A DNA stretch of 64,000 bases, from the NCBI GenBank assembly GCA_028280885.1, contig JANQKY010000045.1, positions 62,001 through 126,000 of the forward strand, given 5' to 3'. The notes below the pieces were generated by a model. It had not been told where the DNA came from and searched no databases. It saw only the letters and a list, made by a program, of their open reading frames with translations. Positions within the stretch are counted from its first letter, which is position 1. Every line of letters starts with the position of its first letter. Shown here in pieces: positions 9,110 to 19,200 of this stretch. This stretch comes from Tepidamorphus sp. (lineage in GTDB: Bacteria > Pseudomonadota > Alphaproteobacteria > Rhizobiales > Tepidamorphaceae). The position numbers were made by a program, and so were the translations under genes.

Positions 9110-9125
9110 CGGACGGGAGGGATCA

Positions 9126-11636
9126 ATGCGGACAGAAGCACGCGCGGTTGTGATCGGAGGCGGCGTCGTCGGCGTCTCGACACTCTATCACCTGGCCCGG
9201 AAGGGCTGGTCGGACGTGGTCCTGCTGGAGCGCCGCGAACTGACATCGGGCTCGACCTGGCATGCCGCGGGCCTGCTGCCGCTGTTCAACATGAGCTACT
9301 CGGTCGGCCAGATCCATAAATACTCCGTCCGGTTCTATCAGGAACTGGCCGAGGAAACCGGCATGGATACCGGCTTCCGCAAGGTCTCCAACGTCCGGCT
9401 CGCCCGCACCAAGGACCGCTGGGATGAGTACATGTACTATGCCGGGGTTGCCCGCACGCTCGGCATCGAGGTGCAGACCCTGAGCGCCAACGAGATCCGC
9501 GACATGTGGCCTTACGTCAATGTCGACGGCATTCTCGGTGCGATCCAGCACCCGCAAGACGGCTATATCCAGCCCGCCGACCTGACCCAGGCGCTGGCGC
9601 GCGGCGCCCGCGACCGTGGCGCCGAGATCAACCGCAACACCACGGTGCTCGCGATCGAGCAGAAGGGCGACGGCAAATGGCTGGTCAGGACCGACAAGGG
9701 CGACATCACCGCCGAGCATGTTATCTCGGCGTCTGGGAACTTCGTCCGCAAGACCGGCGAGATGGTCGGCCTCGACATCCCCGTCATCCCCGTCGAGCAC
9801 CAGTATATCGTCACCGAGCCGCACCCAGCGATCCAGGAATTCCGCAAGGCCGGCGGCCGGGAACTCTGCGTGCTGCGCGAATCCGATTCCTCCTGGTACA
9901 TGCGCGAGGAGGCCGGCGGCCTGCTGCTCGGGCCCTACGAGAAAGGGGCGCCGTGCTGCTATGTCGACGGGCCGGATGAGAAGTCGGAATACGAGCTGTT
10001 CCAGGAGGATCTCGAACGCCTCGAGCCGCATATCGAGACGGCGATCGAGCGCGTGCCCTATTTCGGCGAGGTCGGCATCAAGCAGGTTTTCAACGGCGCG
10101 ATCGCCTACACGCCCGACGGCTCGCCGATCGTCGGCCCGGCCTGGGACCTGAAGAATTTCTGGCTGAACGAGGGCCATTCCTTCGGCGTGACGGCGGCCG
10201 GCGGCGCCGGCTGGCAGCTTGCCGAGTGGATCGTCGAGGGCGAGCCGACCATCGACATGATGGGTGTCGATCCGCGCCGCTTCGGTCCTTACGCCTCCCG
10301 CGGCTACCTGAAGGAGAAGAACGAGGAGGCTTATGCCAATGTCTTCACCCTGCATTACCCCGACGAGGAGCGCGCCGCCGGCCGGCCACTGAAGAAGGCC
10401 CCCTGCTATGACCGCATGGCCGCGCTCGGCGCGGTGTTCGGCTCCGTCTATGGCTGGGAGCGGCCGAACTGGTTCGCGCCTGAGGGCTACGAAGTGCCCG
10501 CCGACGAGCTCGATGTCGACGACACGCTGACCAACCACAACCATGCCCCCGCCGATCACACCGGCCGGGTGCGCGAGCGCTGGTCGTTCCGCCGGTCGAA
10601 CTATTTCGAACATGTCGGAGGCGAGGTGAAGGCGGTGCATGAGGGCGTCGGCCTGCTCGACATGTCGGCCTTCGCCAAATGCCATGTCACGGGCCCGGGC
10701 GCCGCCGCCTGGCTCGACGGGCTGTTCGCCAACCGCATCCCCAAGACGGTCGGCCGCCTGACGCTGTGCCACATGCTGTCGCTGAATGGCGGCGTGCGCT
10801 CGGAGTTCACCGTCTACAAGTCCGGGCCGCAGAGCTACTATCTCGTCTCCGCCGGCGCCTTCGAGCGGCACGACCACGACTATCTTCAGAAGGCCCTGCC
10901 GGGCGACGGCAGCGTGCGGATGGTTCCGGCAACGACGCAGCTTGGCGTCCTGGTGCTCGCCGGTCCGCGTGCCCGCGATGTCCTGCAGGCGCTCACCGAC
11001 ACCGATCTGTCGAATGACAGCTTCAAGTGGCTGTCGGGCAAGAGGATCAATGTCGGCACCGCGACGGCCGATGCGATGCGCGTCAATTTCGTCGGCGAGC
11101 TCGGTTGGGAACTGCATCACCCAATCGAGATGCAGAACGCGATCTTCGATCATCTGATGGAGGCCGGCGCCGAATTCGGCATCCGCCCGTTCGGCATCCG
11201 GGCGATGGATTCGATGCGGCTTGAAAAGTCCTACCGGCTGATCCCGCGTGAACTGTCGATCGAATATGCCGCGCTGGAATCCGGCCTCGACCGCTTCGTC
11301 CACCTCAACAAGGGCGACTTCATCGGTCGCGACGCGCTTGTCGCCTGGCAGCAGAAGGGCTTCGCCAACCGCTTCGTCACTATGGAGGTGCACGGCATCA
11401 GGGATGCGGACGCGCGCGGCAACGAGGCGATCTGGCTGGGTGACGACCTGGTCGGCCGCGCCACCTCCGGCGGCTACGGCTGGCGGCTCGGCAAATCCCT
11501 GGCGCTCGCCATGGTGCGGCCGGATCTCGGCGACCTGGGCACCGAACTGGCGATCCAGATCCTCGGCGACCGCTACAAGGCGACGGTGATCGAGGAATCG
11601 CCGTTTGATCCGGAGAATGTGCGGTTGCGGGCCTAA
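9126..11636 (+). CDS. Dimethylglycine/sarcosine dehydrogenase-like flavoprotein with GcvT domain
   Basis: The 836-residue protein has an N-terminal DAO-type FAD domain (VVIGGGVVGVSTLYHL, residues 8-23) and a C-terminal folate-binding GcvT/T-protein domain starting near residue 490. GSTWHAAG at 42-49 matches the mammalian dimethylglycine dehydrogenase segment whose histidine carries covalent FAD (here His46). Such enzymes oxidatively remove an N-methyl group and pass the C1 unit to tetrahydrofolate. The substrate is not fixed by sequence; dimethylglycine is favoured because soxBDAG and a GbdR-like regulator follow. The ATG is chosen because GGGAGGGA lies four bases upstream and the FAD motif follows at once. 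It runs into the end of a small convergent gene. Confidence 0.85.
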   Translation: MRTEARAVVIGGGVVGVSTLYHLARKGWSDVVLLERRELTSGSTWHAAGLLPLFNMSYSVGQIHKYSVRFYQELAEETGMDTGFRKVSNVRLARTKDRWDEYMYYAGVARTLGIEVQTLSANEIRDMWPYVNVDGILGAIQHPQDGYIQPADLTQALARGARDRGAEINRNTTVLAIEQKGDGKWLVRTDKGDITAEHVISASGNFVRKTGEMVGLDIPVIPVEHQYIVTEPHPAIQEFRKAGGRELCVLRESDSSWYMREEAGGLLLGPYEKGAPCCYVDGPDEKSEYELFQEDLERLEPHIETAIERVPYFGEVGIKQVFNGAIAYTPDGSPIVGPAWDLKNFWLNEGHSFGVTAAGGAGWQLAEWIVEGEPTIDMMGVDPRRFGPYASRGYLKEKNEEAYANVFTLHYPDEERAAGRPLKKAPCYDRMAALGAVFGSVYGWERPNWFAPEGYEVPADELDVDDTLTNHNHAPADHTGRVRERWSFRRSNYFEHVGGEVKAVHEGVGLLDMSAFAKCHVTGPGAAAWLDGLFANRIPKTVGRLTLCHMLSLNGGVRSEFTVYKSGPQSYYLVSAGAFERHDHDYLQKALPGDGSVRMVPATTQLGVLVLAGPRARDVLQALTDTDLSNDSFKWLSGKRINVGTATADAMRVNFVGELGWELHHPIEMQNAIFDHLMEAGAEFGIRPFGIRAMDSMRLEKSYRLIPRELSIEYAALESGLDRFVHLNKGDFIGRDALVAWQQKGFANRFVTMEVHGIRDADARGNEAIWLGDDLVGRATSGGYGWRLGKSLALAMVRPDLGDLGTELAIQILGDRYKATVIEESPFDPENVRLRA

Positions 11637-11938
11637 CCGTTACAGGCGCATCCGGGCGGCTTGCTGCAGGTCTTGGATCTGGAGATGCAGGAATCGCCGC
11701 AGGCTTTTCCCGCGCGGCAGATCTTGCAGCATCTCTGGGCCGGTTGTGCAGGTTCGCTGATCAGCGGTGCCGGGGCGTGCAACGGCGAAATCGGTCCGGG
11801 CGGCACGGCGAGGCCGCCCGATGGCGCCATCGCTATAAGGCAGGCAGCAAATGCGATGCGTGGCAATACTCGGCGACGCGTCAAGAACGAATGTCGGCGT
11901 GCAGATGAGCGCAGTGATTGCATTTCGAAAAGATGCAA
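11633..11938 (-). CDS. Small secreted cysteine-rich protein
   Basis: The 101-residue product has a basic N-terminus and hydrophobic stretch (IAFAACLIAMAPSGGLA) that reads as a signal peptide or lipidless anchor. It ends in a compact domain with eight cysteines in about 30 residues, including CCKIC, GKACGDSCI, KTC and PPGCACNG. This CGDSCI...KTC.KPPGCAC signature recurs in short uncharacterised secreted proteins of proteobacteria; I know of no assigned function. Even cysteine spacing suggests disulfides or metal binding. The stop overlaps that of the preceding dehydrogenase gene by four bases, in convergent arrangement. The start could also be the Met six codons later. Confidence 0.7.
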   Translation of the reverse strand: MHLFEMQSLRSSARRHSFLTRRRVLPRIAFAACLIAMAPSGGLAVPPGPISPLHAPAPLISEPAQPAQRCCKICRAGKACGDSCISRSKTCSKPPGCACNG

Positions 11939-12001
11939 TCAGATGACGCCAAATGCAACAATCCTCGCCCGGCCCCCGGCCAAGCAAAGCTGTTCCGGCC
12001 C

Positions 12002-13057
12002 TTAGTCTCTGCCGGGCTCGTCATTCACCGGCAATCGCCCGTCGCGCGACAGGAGGATCGCGACCGGTCGCCAGGCCGGGATATGCGAGCAGACGATCAG
12101 CACGATCACCATGATCGGCACCGACAGGAACATGCCGATGATGCCCCAGACGAAGGCCCAGAAGGTCAGCGACAGGATGATCACCAGCGGGCTCAAGTTG
12201 AGCTGGCGGCCGAGCAGGGCGGGTTCGACGAAGCTGCCGATGGTGAACTGGATCGCCGAGACGCCGATCGCGATGATCAGGAACGGTGCGAGCGTGTCGA
12301 ACTGAACGAGCGCGACGATCGCCGGCAGGATGGTGGCGATCACCGAGCCGATATTCGGGATGAAATTGAGCAGAACGGTCAGCAGCGCCCAGGTCTCTGC
12401 GAAGTCGAGCCCGAGCGATTTCAGGATGACATAGGAGGTGAGCCCCGTCAGCGCGCTGACGAACAGCTTGATGGTGAAATAGCGCTGGACGTTGTCGGAG
12501 ATCGACAGGATCACGCCCTCGACGCGCTCGGCGTCCTCGCGGTCGGAAAACAGCCGCCCCAGCTTCTTCTGGAAGACGCCGCGCTCGATGAACATGAAGC
12601 CCATATAGAGCACGATCAGCGAGATCGTCGTGACCGTCGCCCCGGCCGAGCCGACGAGGCTTGGAATGCGCGCCGTCAGGTTGAGGTCGGCAAGCGCCCG
12701 CTGCAGGTCCTCGGCAATGTCGCGGTCGAAGAACTCGGCGGCCTCCGACAAAAGGCCCTGGATCCGTTCGATATAGCGCGGCGAGGCGGCGATCACCGCC
12801 TCGACCTGCGACGACATCACCGACACCATCAGGAACAGGCCGTAGGCGATGATGACGAGCCCGATCAGCGAGGCGATCGGCCGGGGGATCGACAGCGGCC
12901 CGAGCTTCACCCGGGTGATCCAGTCGATCAGCGCGGCGAGCAGGCTGTAGAGCACCAGCGCGATCGCGATCGGCACCAGATAGGCCCGGCCGGCATAGAG
13001 CCCCCACAGCACGATCGCCGCGCAGACGAGCCACAAAAACCAGCGCGGCGCCCTCAT
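12002..13057 (-). CDS. AI-2E/PerM-family membrane transporter
   Basis: The 351-residue integral membrane protein has a pair of N-terminal helices (residues 6-45), a helix near 63-82, a large cytosolic or periplasmic region around 90-150, and a C-terminal cluster of helices containing LLNFIPNIGSVIATILPAIV and FWAFVWGIIGMFLSVPIMVI. This is the pattern of the AI-2E transporter (PerM/YdiK/TqsA) superfamily. Members export diverse small molecules or exchange ions, and the name does not establish autoinducer-2 transport. GCGGAG precedes the ATG. It stands alone; a family A repeat fills the upstream gap. Confidence 0.88.
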   Translation of the reverse strand: MRAPRWFLWLVCAAIVLWGLYAGRAYLVPIAIALVLYSLLAALIDWITRVKLGPLSIPRPIASLIGLVIIAYGLFLMVSVMSSQVEAVIAASPRYIERIQGLLSEAAEFFDRDIAEDLQRALADLNLTARIPSLVGSAGATVTTISLIVLYMGFMFIERGVFQKKLGRLFSDREDAERVEGVILSISDNVQRYFTIKLFVSALTGLTSYVILKSLGLDFAETWALLTVLLNFIPNIGSVIATILPAIVALVQFDTLAPFLIIAIGVSAIQFTIGSFVEPALLGRQLNLSPLVIILSLTFWAFVWGIIGMFLSVPIMVIVLIVCSHIPAWRPVAILLSRDGRLPVNDEPGRD

Positions 13058-13182
13058 GGTCGGGCAGCTCCGCCACAGGCTGGACGGCTATCCGCAAAGG
13101 CACCGCCATCATGTGTGGCTGTCATGCCCGGGCGTGTCCCGGCAATGACGACTGGGGCGTGAAAGTTGTCTTTCATCACCCA

Positions 13183-13319
13183 CCTCTCGTCGTCATCCCG
13201 GAAGCCGCTTGCGGCTATCCGGGATCGGGGAACCCCGACGGCTCGGTGGGCCACCGGTCCCGATTGCGGCTCCCCGATCCCGGCTCTGCGCTCCGCTTGG
13301 CCGGGATGACGAGGGAGAG
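13183..13319. repeat. Palindromic intergenic repeat, family A copy 2
   Basis: This element lies in the 361-base gap between the transporter and regulator genes. Left CGTCATCCCGG and right CCGGGATGACG ends, plus internal CCGGGATCGGGG/CCCCGATCCCGG, give the same double-stem layout as the copy at 7864-8004. The loop sequences differ, so the conserved part is the stems. The rest of the gap holds nothing I can name. Confidence 0.82.
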
Positions 13320-13418
13320 GTCCTTGTCCGCAATCAATCACCGGCTTCTCGATCATGCCCGAGACGATCCCGGCAACGACCACCTTCGCGGACGTTCCCT
13401 CAATTTCGCCCCTGGCCG

Positions 13419-14411
13419 TCACGCCACCGCTTCCCGCTCGCGCCGCTCCATCAGCGGCGACCGGCCGTAGAACTCCCGGTAGCACTTGGAAAAATGCGAG
13501 GCCGAGACGAAGCCGCAGGCGACCGCCACCTCGACCACCGGCAGGTTCGACTGGAGCAGCAGGTGACGGGCCCGGTCGAGCCGCAGTTCCAGATAGTAGC
13601 GTGCCGGAGAGCGGCCCATGGTGCGGCGGAACAGCCGCTCGATCTGACGTCGCGACAGCCCGGCATAGGTCGCCAGTTCGACGAGCGACAGCGGCTCGGC
13701 GATATTGGCCTCCATCAGTTCGATGATGGTCAGCACCTTGGAATTGTGGATGCCCAGCCGCGCCCTGAGCGGCAGCCGCTGCCGGTCCTGCGGATTGCGC
13801 ACCCGGTCCGTCAGCGCCAGCTCGCAGACCCGGTTGACCACGGTCTCGCCGTGATCATTGCCGATCAGGTTCAGCATCATGTCGAGCGCCGCCGTGCCGC
13901 CGGCGCAGGTGTGGATGTCGCCGTCGATCTCGTAGAGATCGGCATAGACCTCGGTTTCGGGAAACGCCTCGGCGAAGCCGGGCAGGTTCTCCCAGTGGAT
14001 CGAGCAGCGCCGCCCGTCGAGCAGGCCGGCCTTGGCCAGGATCCAGGCGCCGGTGCACATCGCGCCGACCGAGACGCCGCTGCGGTTGACCTGCCGCAGC
14101 CAGGAATTGAGCGCCCGGGATTCGTATTTTTCCACGAACACGCCGGAGCACACGAAGGCCATGTCGGGCCGCTCGTCGGTATGCAGCCGGCGCTTTTCGT
14201 CCTCCAGCGACCCGTCGGCCATCACCTGGACGCCGGTCGAGGCGACGGCCGGCGCCCCGGCGTCGGTGATCAGCCGCCAGTTGTAGAATTGATAGCCCAG
14301 ATGCCAGTTGGCCAGCCGCAGCGGCTCGATGGCCGTCGCGAACGCGATCATCGAAAAGTTCGGAACGAGAAAAAAGACGATACAGCGCGAACGGGAGTCG
14401 CTGGCGTTCAT
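13419..14411 (-). CDS. GlxA/GbdR-type AraC-family regulator with DJ-1/PfpI domain
   Basis: The 330-residue protein joins an N-terminal DJ-1/PfpI-like sensor domain (residues about 8-190, with VGAMCTGAWILAKAGLLDG and TCAGGTAALDMML) to a C-terminal AraC double helix-turn-helix (about 230-325, LATYAGLSRRQIERLFRR and VACGFVSASHFSKCYREFYG). This architecture and sequence resemble GbdR, the Pseudomonas activator that responds to glycine betaine and dimethylglycine. It is divergent from soxB, so control of the sarcosine oxidase operon, and perhaps of other demethylation genes here, is the natural inference. The ligand is not proven. GCGAGG lies ahead of the ATG. Confidence 0.85.
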   Translation of the reverse strand: MNASDSRSRCIVFFLVPNFSMIAFATAIEPLRLANWHLGYQFYNWRLITDAGAPAVASTGVQVMADGSLEDEKRRLHTDERPDMAFVCSGVFVEKYESRALNSWLRQVNRSGVSVGAMCTGAWILAKAGLLDGRRCSIHWENLPGFAEAFPETEVYADLYEIDGDIHTCAGGTAALDMMLNLIGNDHGETVVNRVCELALTDRVRNPQDRQRLPLRARLGIHNSKVLTIIELMEANIAEPLSLVELATYAGLSRRQIERLFRRTMGRSPARYYLELRLDRARHLLLQSNLPVVEVAVACGFVSASHFSKCYREFYGRSPLMERREREAVA

Positions 14412-14432
14412 GCACGGCCTCGCTCAGACCTG

Positions 14433-14449
14433 AAGGGGGCAGCCCCCTT
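14433..14449. promoter_or_regulatory. Palindrome between the GbdR-like regulator and soxB
   Basis: AAGGGGG-CAG-CCCCCTT is a perfect dyad 22 bases upstream of the regulator start, in the 245-base divergent promoter region. It could be a leader hairpin of the regulator mRNA or a protein site. No match to a published GbdR site is claimed. Confidence 0.4.
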
Positions 14450-14656
14450 ACTAACCCCGACTATACAGGCAGATCGCGCCATGTCGCAATCAGACCAATC
14501 AATCGCTCCTAGAGGACAATCGCCCGGTGCGCAAGACGGCTTGTATGGCGCCACGAAAGCGTGATGCTGTATCTGTTGATTTCCTCGGTCGATCCGTTGC
14601 CGGCCGAACCGACGCAGCAGGCTTTGATTTCGGGACCTTCAAGCGAGGATTGCCGG

Positions 14657-15904
14657 GTGCGGTACTCCATCTACAATCTGATCCGCGAGGGGCTTGGCGG
14701 CCATCGCGGCTGGCCGCGCGCCTGGCGCAACCCGGATCCGAAGCCGGCCTATGACGCCGTCATCATCGGCGGCGGCGGCCATGGCCTGGCAACCGCCTAC
14801 TACCTGGCCAGGGAGCACGGGCTCACCAACATCGCCGTGATCGAGAAGGGCTGGATCGGCGGCGGCAATTCCGGCCGCAACACGACGATCATCCGCTCCA
14901 ACTACCTGTTCGACGAGAGCGCGGCGATCTACAATCACGCGCTCAATCTCTGGAAGACGCTTAGCCGCGAGCTCAACTACAACATCATGATGAGCCATCG
15001 CGGCGTCCTCAATCTCGCCCATGACGAGGGCGAGGGCAGGGGCCTGAAGCGCCGCGTCGAGGCGAACCGGCTGAACGGGGTCGAGGCCGAATGGCTCGAC
15101 GCCAAGCAGGTCAAGGACTTCTGCCCGGTCATCAACATCTCGCAGGACATCCGCTATCCGGTGCTTGGCGCGACGTTGCAGCGTTCGGGCGGCGTCAACA
15201 GGCATGACGCGGTGGTCTGGGGCTATGCCCGCGCCTGCGACGGGATGGGCGTCGACATCATCCAGCAATGCGAGGTGACCGGCATCACGGTCGCCGATGG
15301 CGCGGTCACCGGCATCGAGACGACGCGCGGGCCGATCAAGACGCCGAAGGTCGCCTGCGTCACCGCCGGCCACACCAGCGTGATCGCCGCGATGGTCGGC
15401 CTCAAGCTGCCGATCCAGAGCCACCCGCTGCAGGCGCTCGTCTCCGAGCCGATCAAGCCGCTGGTGCCCTGCGTGATCATGTCGAACGCGGTGCATGTCT
15501 ATTGCAGCCAGTCCGACAAGGGCGAACTTGTCATCGGGGCCGGTATCGACGCCTATAACTCCTATACCCAGCGCGGCTCGATGGACATCATCGAGCACCA
15601 GATGGCCTCGCTGTGCGAGCTTCTGCCGCCGGTCTCGCGTCTGCGGATGATGCGGCAATGGGGCGGCATCGTCGACACCTGCCCGGATGCCAGCCCGATC
15701 ATCTCGAAAACGAGGGTCAAGGGCTTCTACATCAATGGCGGCTGGGGCACCGGCGGCTGGAAGGCGACGCCCGGCTCCGGCCATGTCTTCGCCTGGACGG
15801 TCGCGAAAGACGATCCCCATCCGATCGCCGCGCCCTTCGCGCTCGACCGGTTCTATTCCGGCGCGCTGGTCGCCGAGCACGGCGCCGCGGCCGTGGCGCA
15901 CTAG
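14657..15904 (+). CDS. soxB: Sarcosine oxidase subunit beta
   Basis: The 415-residue subunit carries the FAD-dependent amine-oxidising site of heterotetrameric sarcosine oxidase, which converts sarcosine, O2 and tetrahydrofolate to glycine, H2O2 and methylene-tetrahydrofolate. The dinucleotide fold [13 protein letters not shown] is at residues 38-50 and RHDAVVWG places His183 near the histidine that binds FMN covalently in this family. The GTG start at 14657 gives the family N-terminus VRYSIYNLI...[10 protein letters not shown] and has AGCGAGGA seven bases upstream; the upstream in-frame ATG adds residues unlike the family. It is the first gene of soxBDAG. Confidence 0.93.
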   Translation: MRYSIYNLIREGLGGHRGWPRAWRNPDPKPAYDAVIIGGGGHGLATAYYLAREHGLTNIAVIEKGWIGGGNSGRNTTIIRSNYLFDESAAIYNHALNLWKTLSRELNYNIMMSHRGVLNLAHDEGEGRGLKRRVEANRLNGVEAEWLDAKQVKDFCPVINISQDIRYPVLGATLQRSGGVNRHDAVVWGYARACDGMGVDIIQQCEVTGITVADGAVTGIETTRGPIKTPKVACVTAGHTSVIAAMVGLKLPIQSHPLQALVSEPIKPLVPCVIMSNAVHVYCSQSDKGELVIGAGIDAYNSYTQRGSMDIIEHQMASLCELLPPVSRLRMMRQWGGIVDTCPDASPIISKTRVKGFYINGGWGTGGWKATPGSGHVFAWTVAKDDPHPIAAPFALDRFYSGALVAEHGAAAVAH

Positions 15905-15915
15905 GGGAGGAAAGC

Positions 15916-16281
15916 ATGTTCCTGATCACCTGCCCCTATTGCGGCACTCGCGACCAGTCGGAATTCTCCAACGCCGGCGAGGCGCATGTCGCCCGGCCGG
16001 AAAAGCCGGAAGACCTGAGCGACGAGGAATGGGCCGACTTCGTCTTCCTGCGCAACAACCCGAAGGGCCTGTTCGCCGAGCGCTGGATCCATACCGCCGG
16101 CTGCCGGCGCTTCTTCAACATGCTGCGCAACACCGCGACCGACGAGATCCTGGCCGTCTACAAGGTCGGCGAGACGCCGCCCAGGGTATCGACAGCCGAG
16201 CCGGCGACCCCGTCCGGCGAGGCACCGATCGGCTCGGGTAACGACGCGGTCAAGGTCGAGCGTCCGGAGGGTGGCGAATGA
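15916..16281 (+). CDS. soxD: Sarcosine oxidase subunit delta
   Basis: The 121-residue subunit has the zinc ligands of the known structures, CPYC (Cys6, Cys9) and HTAGC (His59, Cys63), which hold the small structural subunit to the alpha chain. The ATG follows GGGGAGGAAAGC. Its stop overlaps the soxA start as ATGA, so translation of the two is probably coupled. The C-terminal 25 residues are variable and rich in Pro, Gly and Glu. Confidence 0.93.
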   Translation: MFLITCPYCGTRDQSEFSNAGEAHVARPEKPEDLSDEEWADFVFLRNNPKGLFAERWIHTAGCRRFFNMLRNTATDEILAVYKVGETPPRVSTAEPATPSGEAPIGSGNDAVKVERPEGGE

Positions 16282-19200
16282 GCACGCAACCAAACCGCCG
16301 CGCCTCCGGCGGCCTGATCGACCGCGAGACCACGATCGGCTTCCGCTTCGACGGCCGCGACTTCACCGGTCATCCGGGCGACACGCTCGCCTCCGCGCTG
16401 CTTGCCAACGGCGAGCACATGGTCGCCCGCGGCTTCAAGTATCACCGCCCGCGCGGCATCTTCGGCGCGGGCTCGGAGGACCCGACCGCGCTCGTCCAGA
16501 TCGGTGGCGATGCCACTCGGACCGATCCGAACACCAGGGTGACCGAACAGGAGATCTACCAGGGGCTCGAGGCGCGCGCGCAGAATGTCTGGCCGTCGCT
16601 GCGCTACGATGTCGGCGCGATCAACGACGTGTTCTCCACCTTCCTGCCGGCCGGCTTCTACTACAAGACCTTTATGGGCCCGCTCGGCAACTGGATGACG
16701 TTCGAACCGTTCATCCGCAAGGCAGCCGGCATGGGCGTCGCGCCCGACGGGCCCGACCCGGACCGCTACGAGACGGTCAACCGCCATTGCGACGTGCTGG
16801 TCATCGGCGCCGGCCCCGCCGGCCTGATGGCCGCGCAGGCGGCGGCGAAGTCCGGCGCTCGCGTGATCCTCGCCGAGGAGAGCGCCCATGTCGGCGGGCG
16901 GCTCCTGTCGATCGATCCCGACTACACGCGGATTGCCGGCAAGACGCCGGCCAACTGGGCAAGCGACATCGCGGATGATCTCGCCGACATGGACACCGTC
17001 ACGGTGCTCACCCGGACCGCCGCCTTCGGCTACTACGCCCAGAACTTCGTCGGCCTGTGGGAGCGGGTATCGGACCATCTCGCCCCCGCCGACCGCGCCG
17101 CCAACCTGCCGCGCCAGCGCGTCTGGCGGGTCCGGGCGAAGGAGGTGGTGCTGGCGACCGGATCGGTCGAGCGCCCGCTGGTGTTTCACGAAAACGACCG
17201 GCCGGGCATCATGCTGGCCGGCGCCGCGCGCACCTTCGTGCATCGCTATGGTGTCGTGCCGGGCCGGCGGGTGCTGGTCTTCGCCAACAACGATTCGGCC
17301 TGGGAGGCCGCCTTCGACCTGCAGAAGGCCGGCGCGACCATCTCCGGCATCATCGATCTGCGCCGCGATATCGACGGCGCGCTGCTCGGCAAGGCGGCCG
17401 AACGCGGCATCGGCATCCATCCGGGCGCCGCGATCGTCGGAACGACCGGCGCGCAGCGTGTCTCGGGCGCGCAGGTCCGTCGGATGTCGGGTGAAACGGG
17501 CGTCGAGGGCGCGGTGACCGCGATCGAATGCGACCTGCTCGCCGTTTCCGGCGGCTGGATGCCGAATGTGGCGCTGTTCTCTCAGTCGCGCGGCAAGCTG
17601 GCGTTCGATGAGGATCTCGCAGCCTTCCGGCCGGGCCAGTCCTGGCAGAACGAGCGCTCGGCCGGCGCCGCCGCCGCCGTGTTCGATCTCGCCGGCTGCC
17701 TGAAGACGGGTGCCCAGGCCGGCGCGGATGCCGCGAAGAAGGCGGGCTTGACAGCCACCGCCGGCCGCATGCCGAAGATCGAGGGCGGCGAGCGGGTCCA
17801 GGGGACGCCGCGCGTCCTGCCGGAAATTCCCTCTGGCCGGCCGAAGCACAAGGTGCGCGCGTGGATCGACCTGCAGGACGACGTCACCACCAAGGACATC
17901 AAGCTGGCGCTGCAGGAAGGCTACGACTCGATCGAGCACGCCAAGCGCTACACCACCACCGGCATGGGCACCGACCAGGGCAAGGTGGCCAACATGAACG
18001 CCTTCGCGCTGGTCGCCGGGACGCTGGGCAAGCCGGTCTGGCAGGTCGGCACCACCACCTATCGCCAGCCCTGGAAGCCGGTCACCTTCGGCGCGATTGC
18101 CGGCCAGCATGTCGGCGCCCATTTCCACCCCCGCCGCACCACGCCGGCCCATGCCTGGCACGCCGAAAACGGCGCGGTGTTCGAGCCGGTCGGCGACTGG
18201 CTGCGGGCGCGCGCCTATCTCAGATCCGGCGAGAGCTTCGACGAGGCCGTGCAGCGCGAAAGCAGGGCGGCGCGGGAACATGTCGCCGTGCTCGATGCCT
18301 CGACGCTCGGCAAGATCGATATCCGCGGCAAGGACGCCCGCACCTTCCTGAACCGGGTCTACACCAACGCCTGGTCGAAGCTTGCCCCCGGCAAGGCCCG
18401 CTACGGGCTGATGCTCGGCGAGGACGGCATGGTGATGGATGATGGCGTGACCGCCTGTATCGCCGACGATCATTTCCACATGACGACGACGACCGGCGGG
18501 GCGGCCAGCGTGCTGACCCATCTGGAGGACTATCTTCAGACCGAATGGACCGATCTGGAGGTCTATCTGACCACGGTCACCGAGCAATGGTCGGTCGCGA
18601 GCCTGTCGGGCCCGGACAGCTGGCGCGTCGTCGCCGATCTGTGCGAGGGCATCGATCCGGACCCGGAGACATTCGAGTTCATGCGGTTCGCCGAGGCGAC
18701 GATCGACGGCGTGCCGGTGCGCGTCTTCCGCATCTCGTTCACCGGCGCGCTCGCCTACGAGATCAATATCGCCGCCGATTACGGCCACTGGCTGTGGACC
18801 CGCGTCATCGACGCCGGCCGCAAATACGCGATCCAGCCCTACGGCACCGAGGCGATGCACCTGCTGCGCGCCGAAAAGGGTTTCATCATCGTTGGCCAGG
18901 AGACCGACGGCACGATGACGCCGGGCGACCTGCGCATGGACTGGATCGTCAACGACAGGAAGGGCGACTTCATCGGCAAGCGTTCGCTTTTGCGAAGCGA
19001 CACCGCGCGAAGCGACCGCAAGCAGCTTGTCGGTCTCTTGACCGACGATCCCGCGCTGATGCTGGAGGAGGGTGCCCATATCATCGCCACCGAAACGGAG
19101 CCGGCCCCGCCGGTGCCGATGCTCGGTCATGTCACGTCGAGCTACATAAGCCCCAATCTCGGCCGCTCGATCGCGCTTGGTGTCGTCAAGGCGGGCGGTT

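Larger units (their letters stand above)
7767..9125 (+). other. Gene-free 1.36-kb tract of dispersed repeats
   Basis: No open frame here resembles a protein and none has a credible ribosome binding site. The first 850 bases are built from several palindromic repeat elements listed separately. The part from about 8640 to 9040 shows no feature I can name. The last 75 bases are the leader of the dehydrogenase gene that follows. Confidence 0.7.

Noticed and set aside
16158..19130. Very long open frame (about 990 codons) on the strand opposite soxA, and similar ones opposite the sensor kinase, pepN, both dehydrogenases, the corrinoid activator and the ABC ATPase
   Set aside because: They mirror the codon phase of well-identified genes in high-GC DNA, have no ribosome binding site or domain match, and their composition (rich in Arg, Gly, Asp, Val, Leu) is that of reverse-frame translation.
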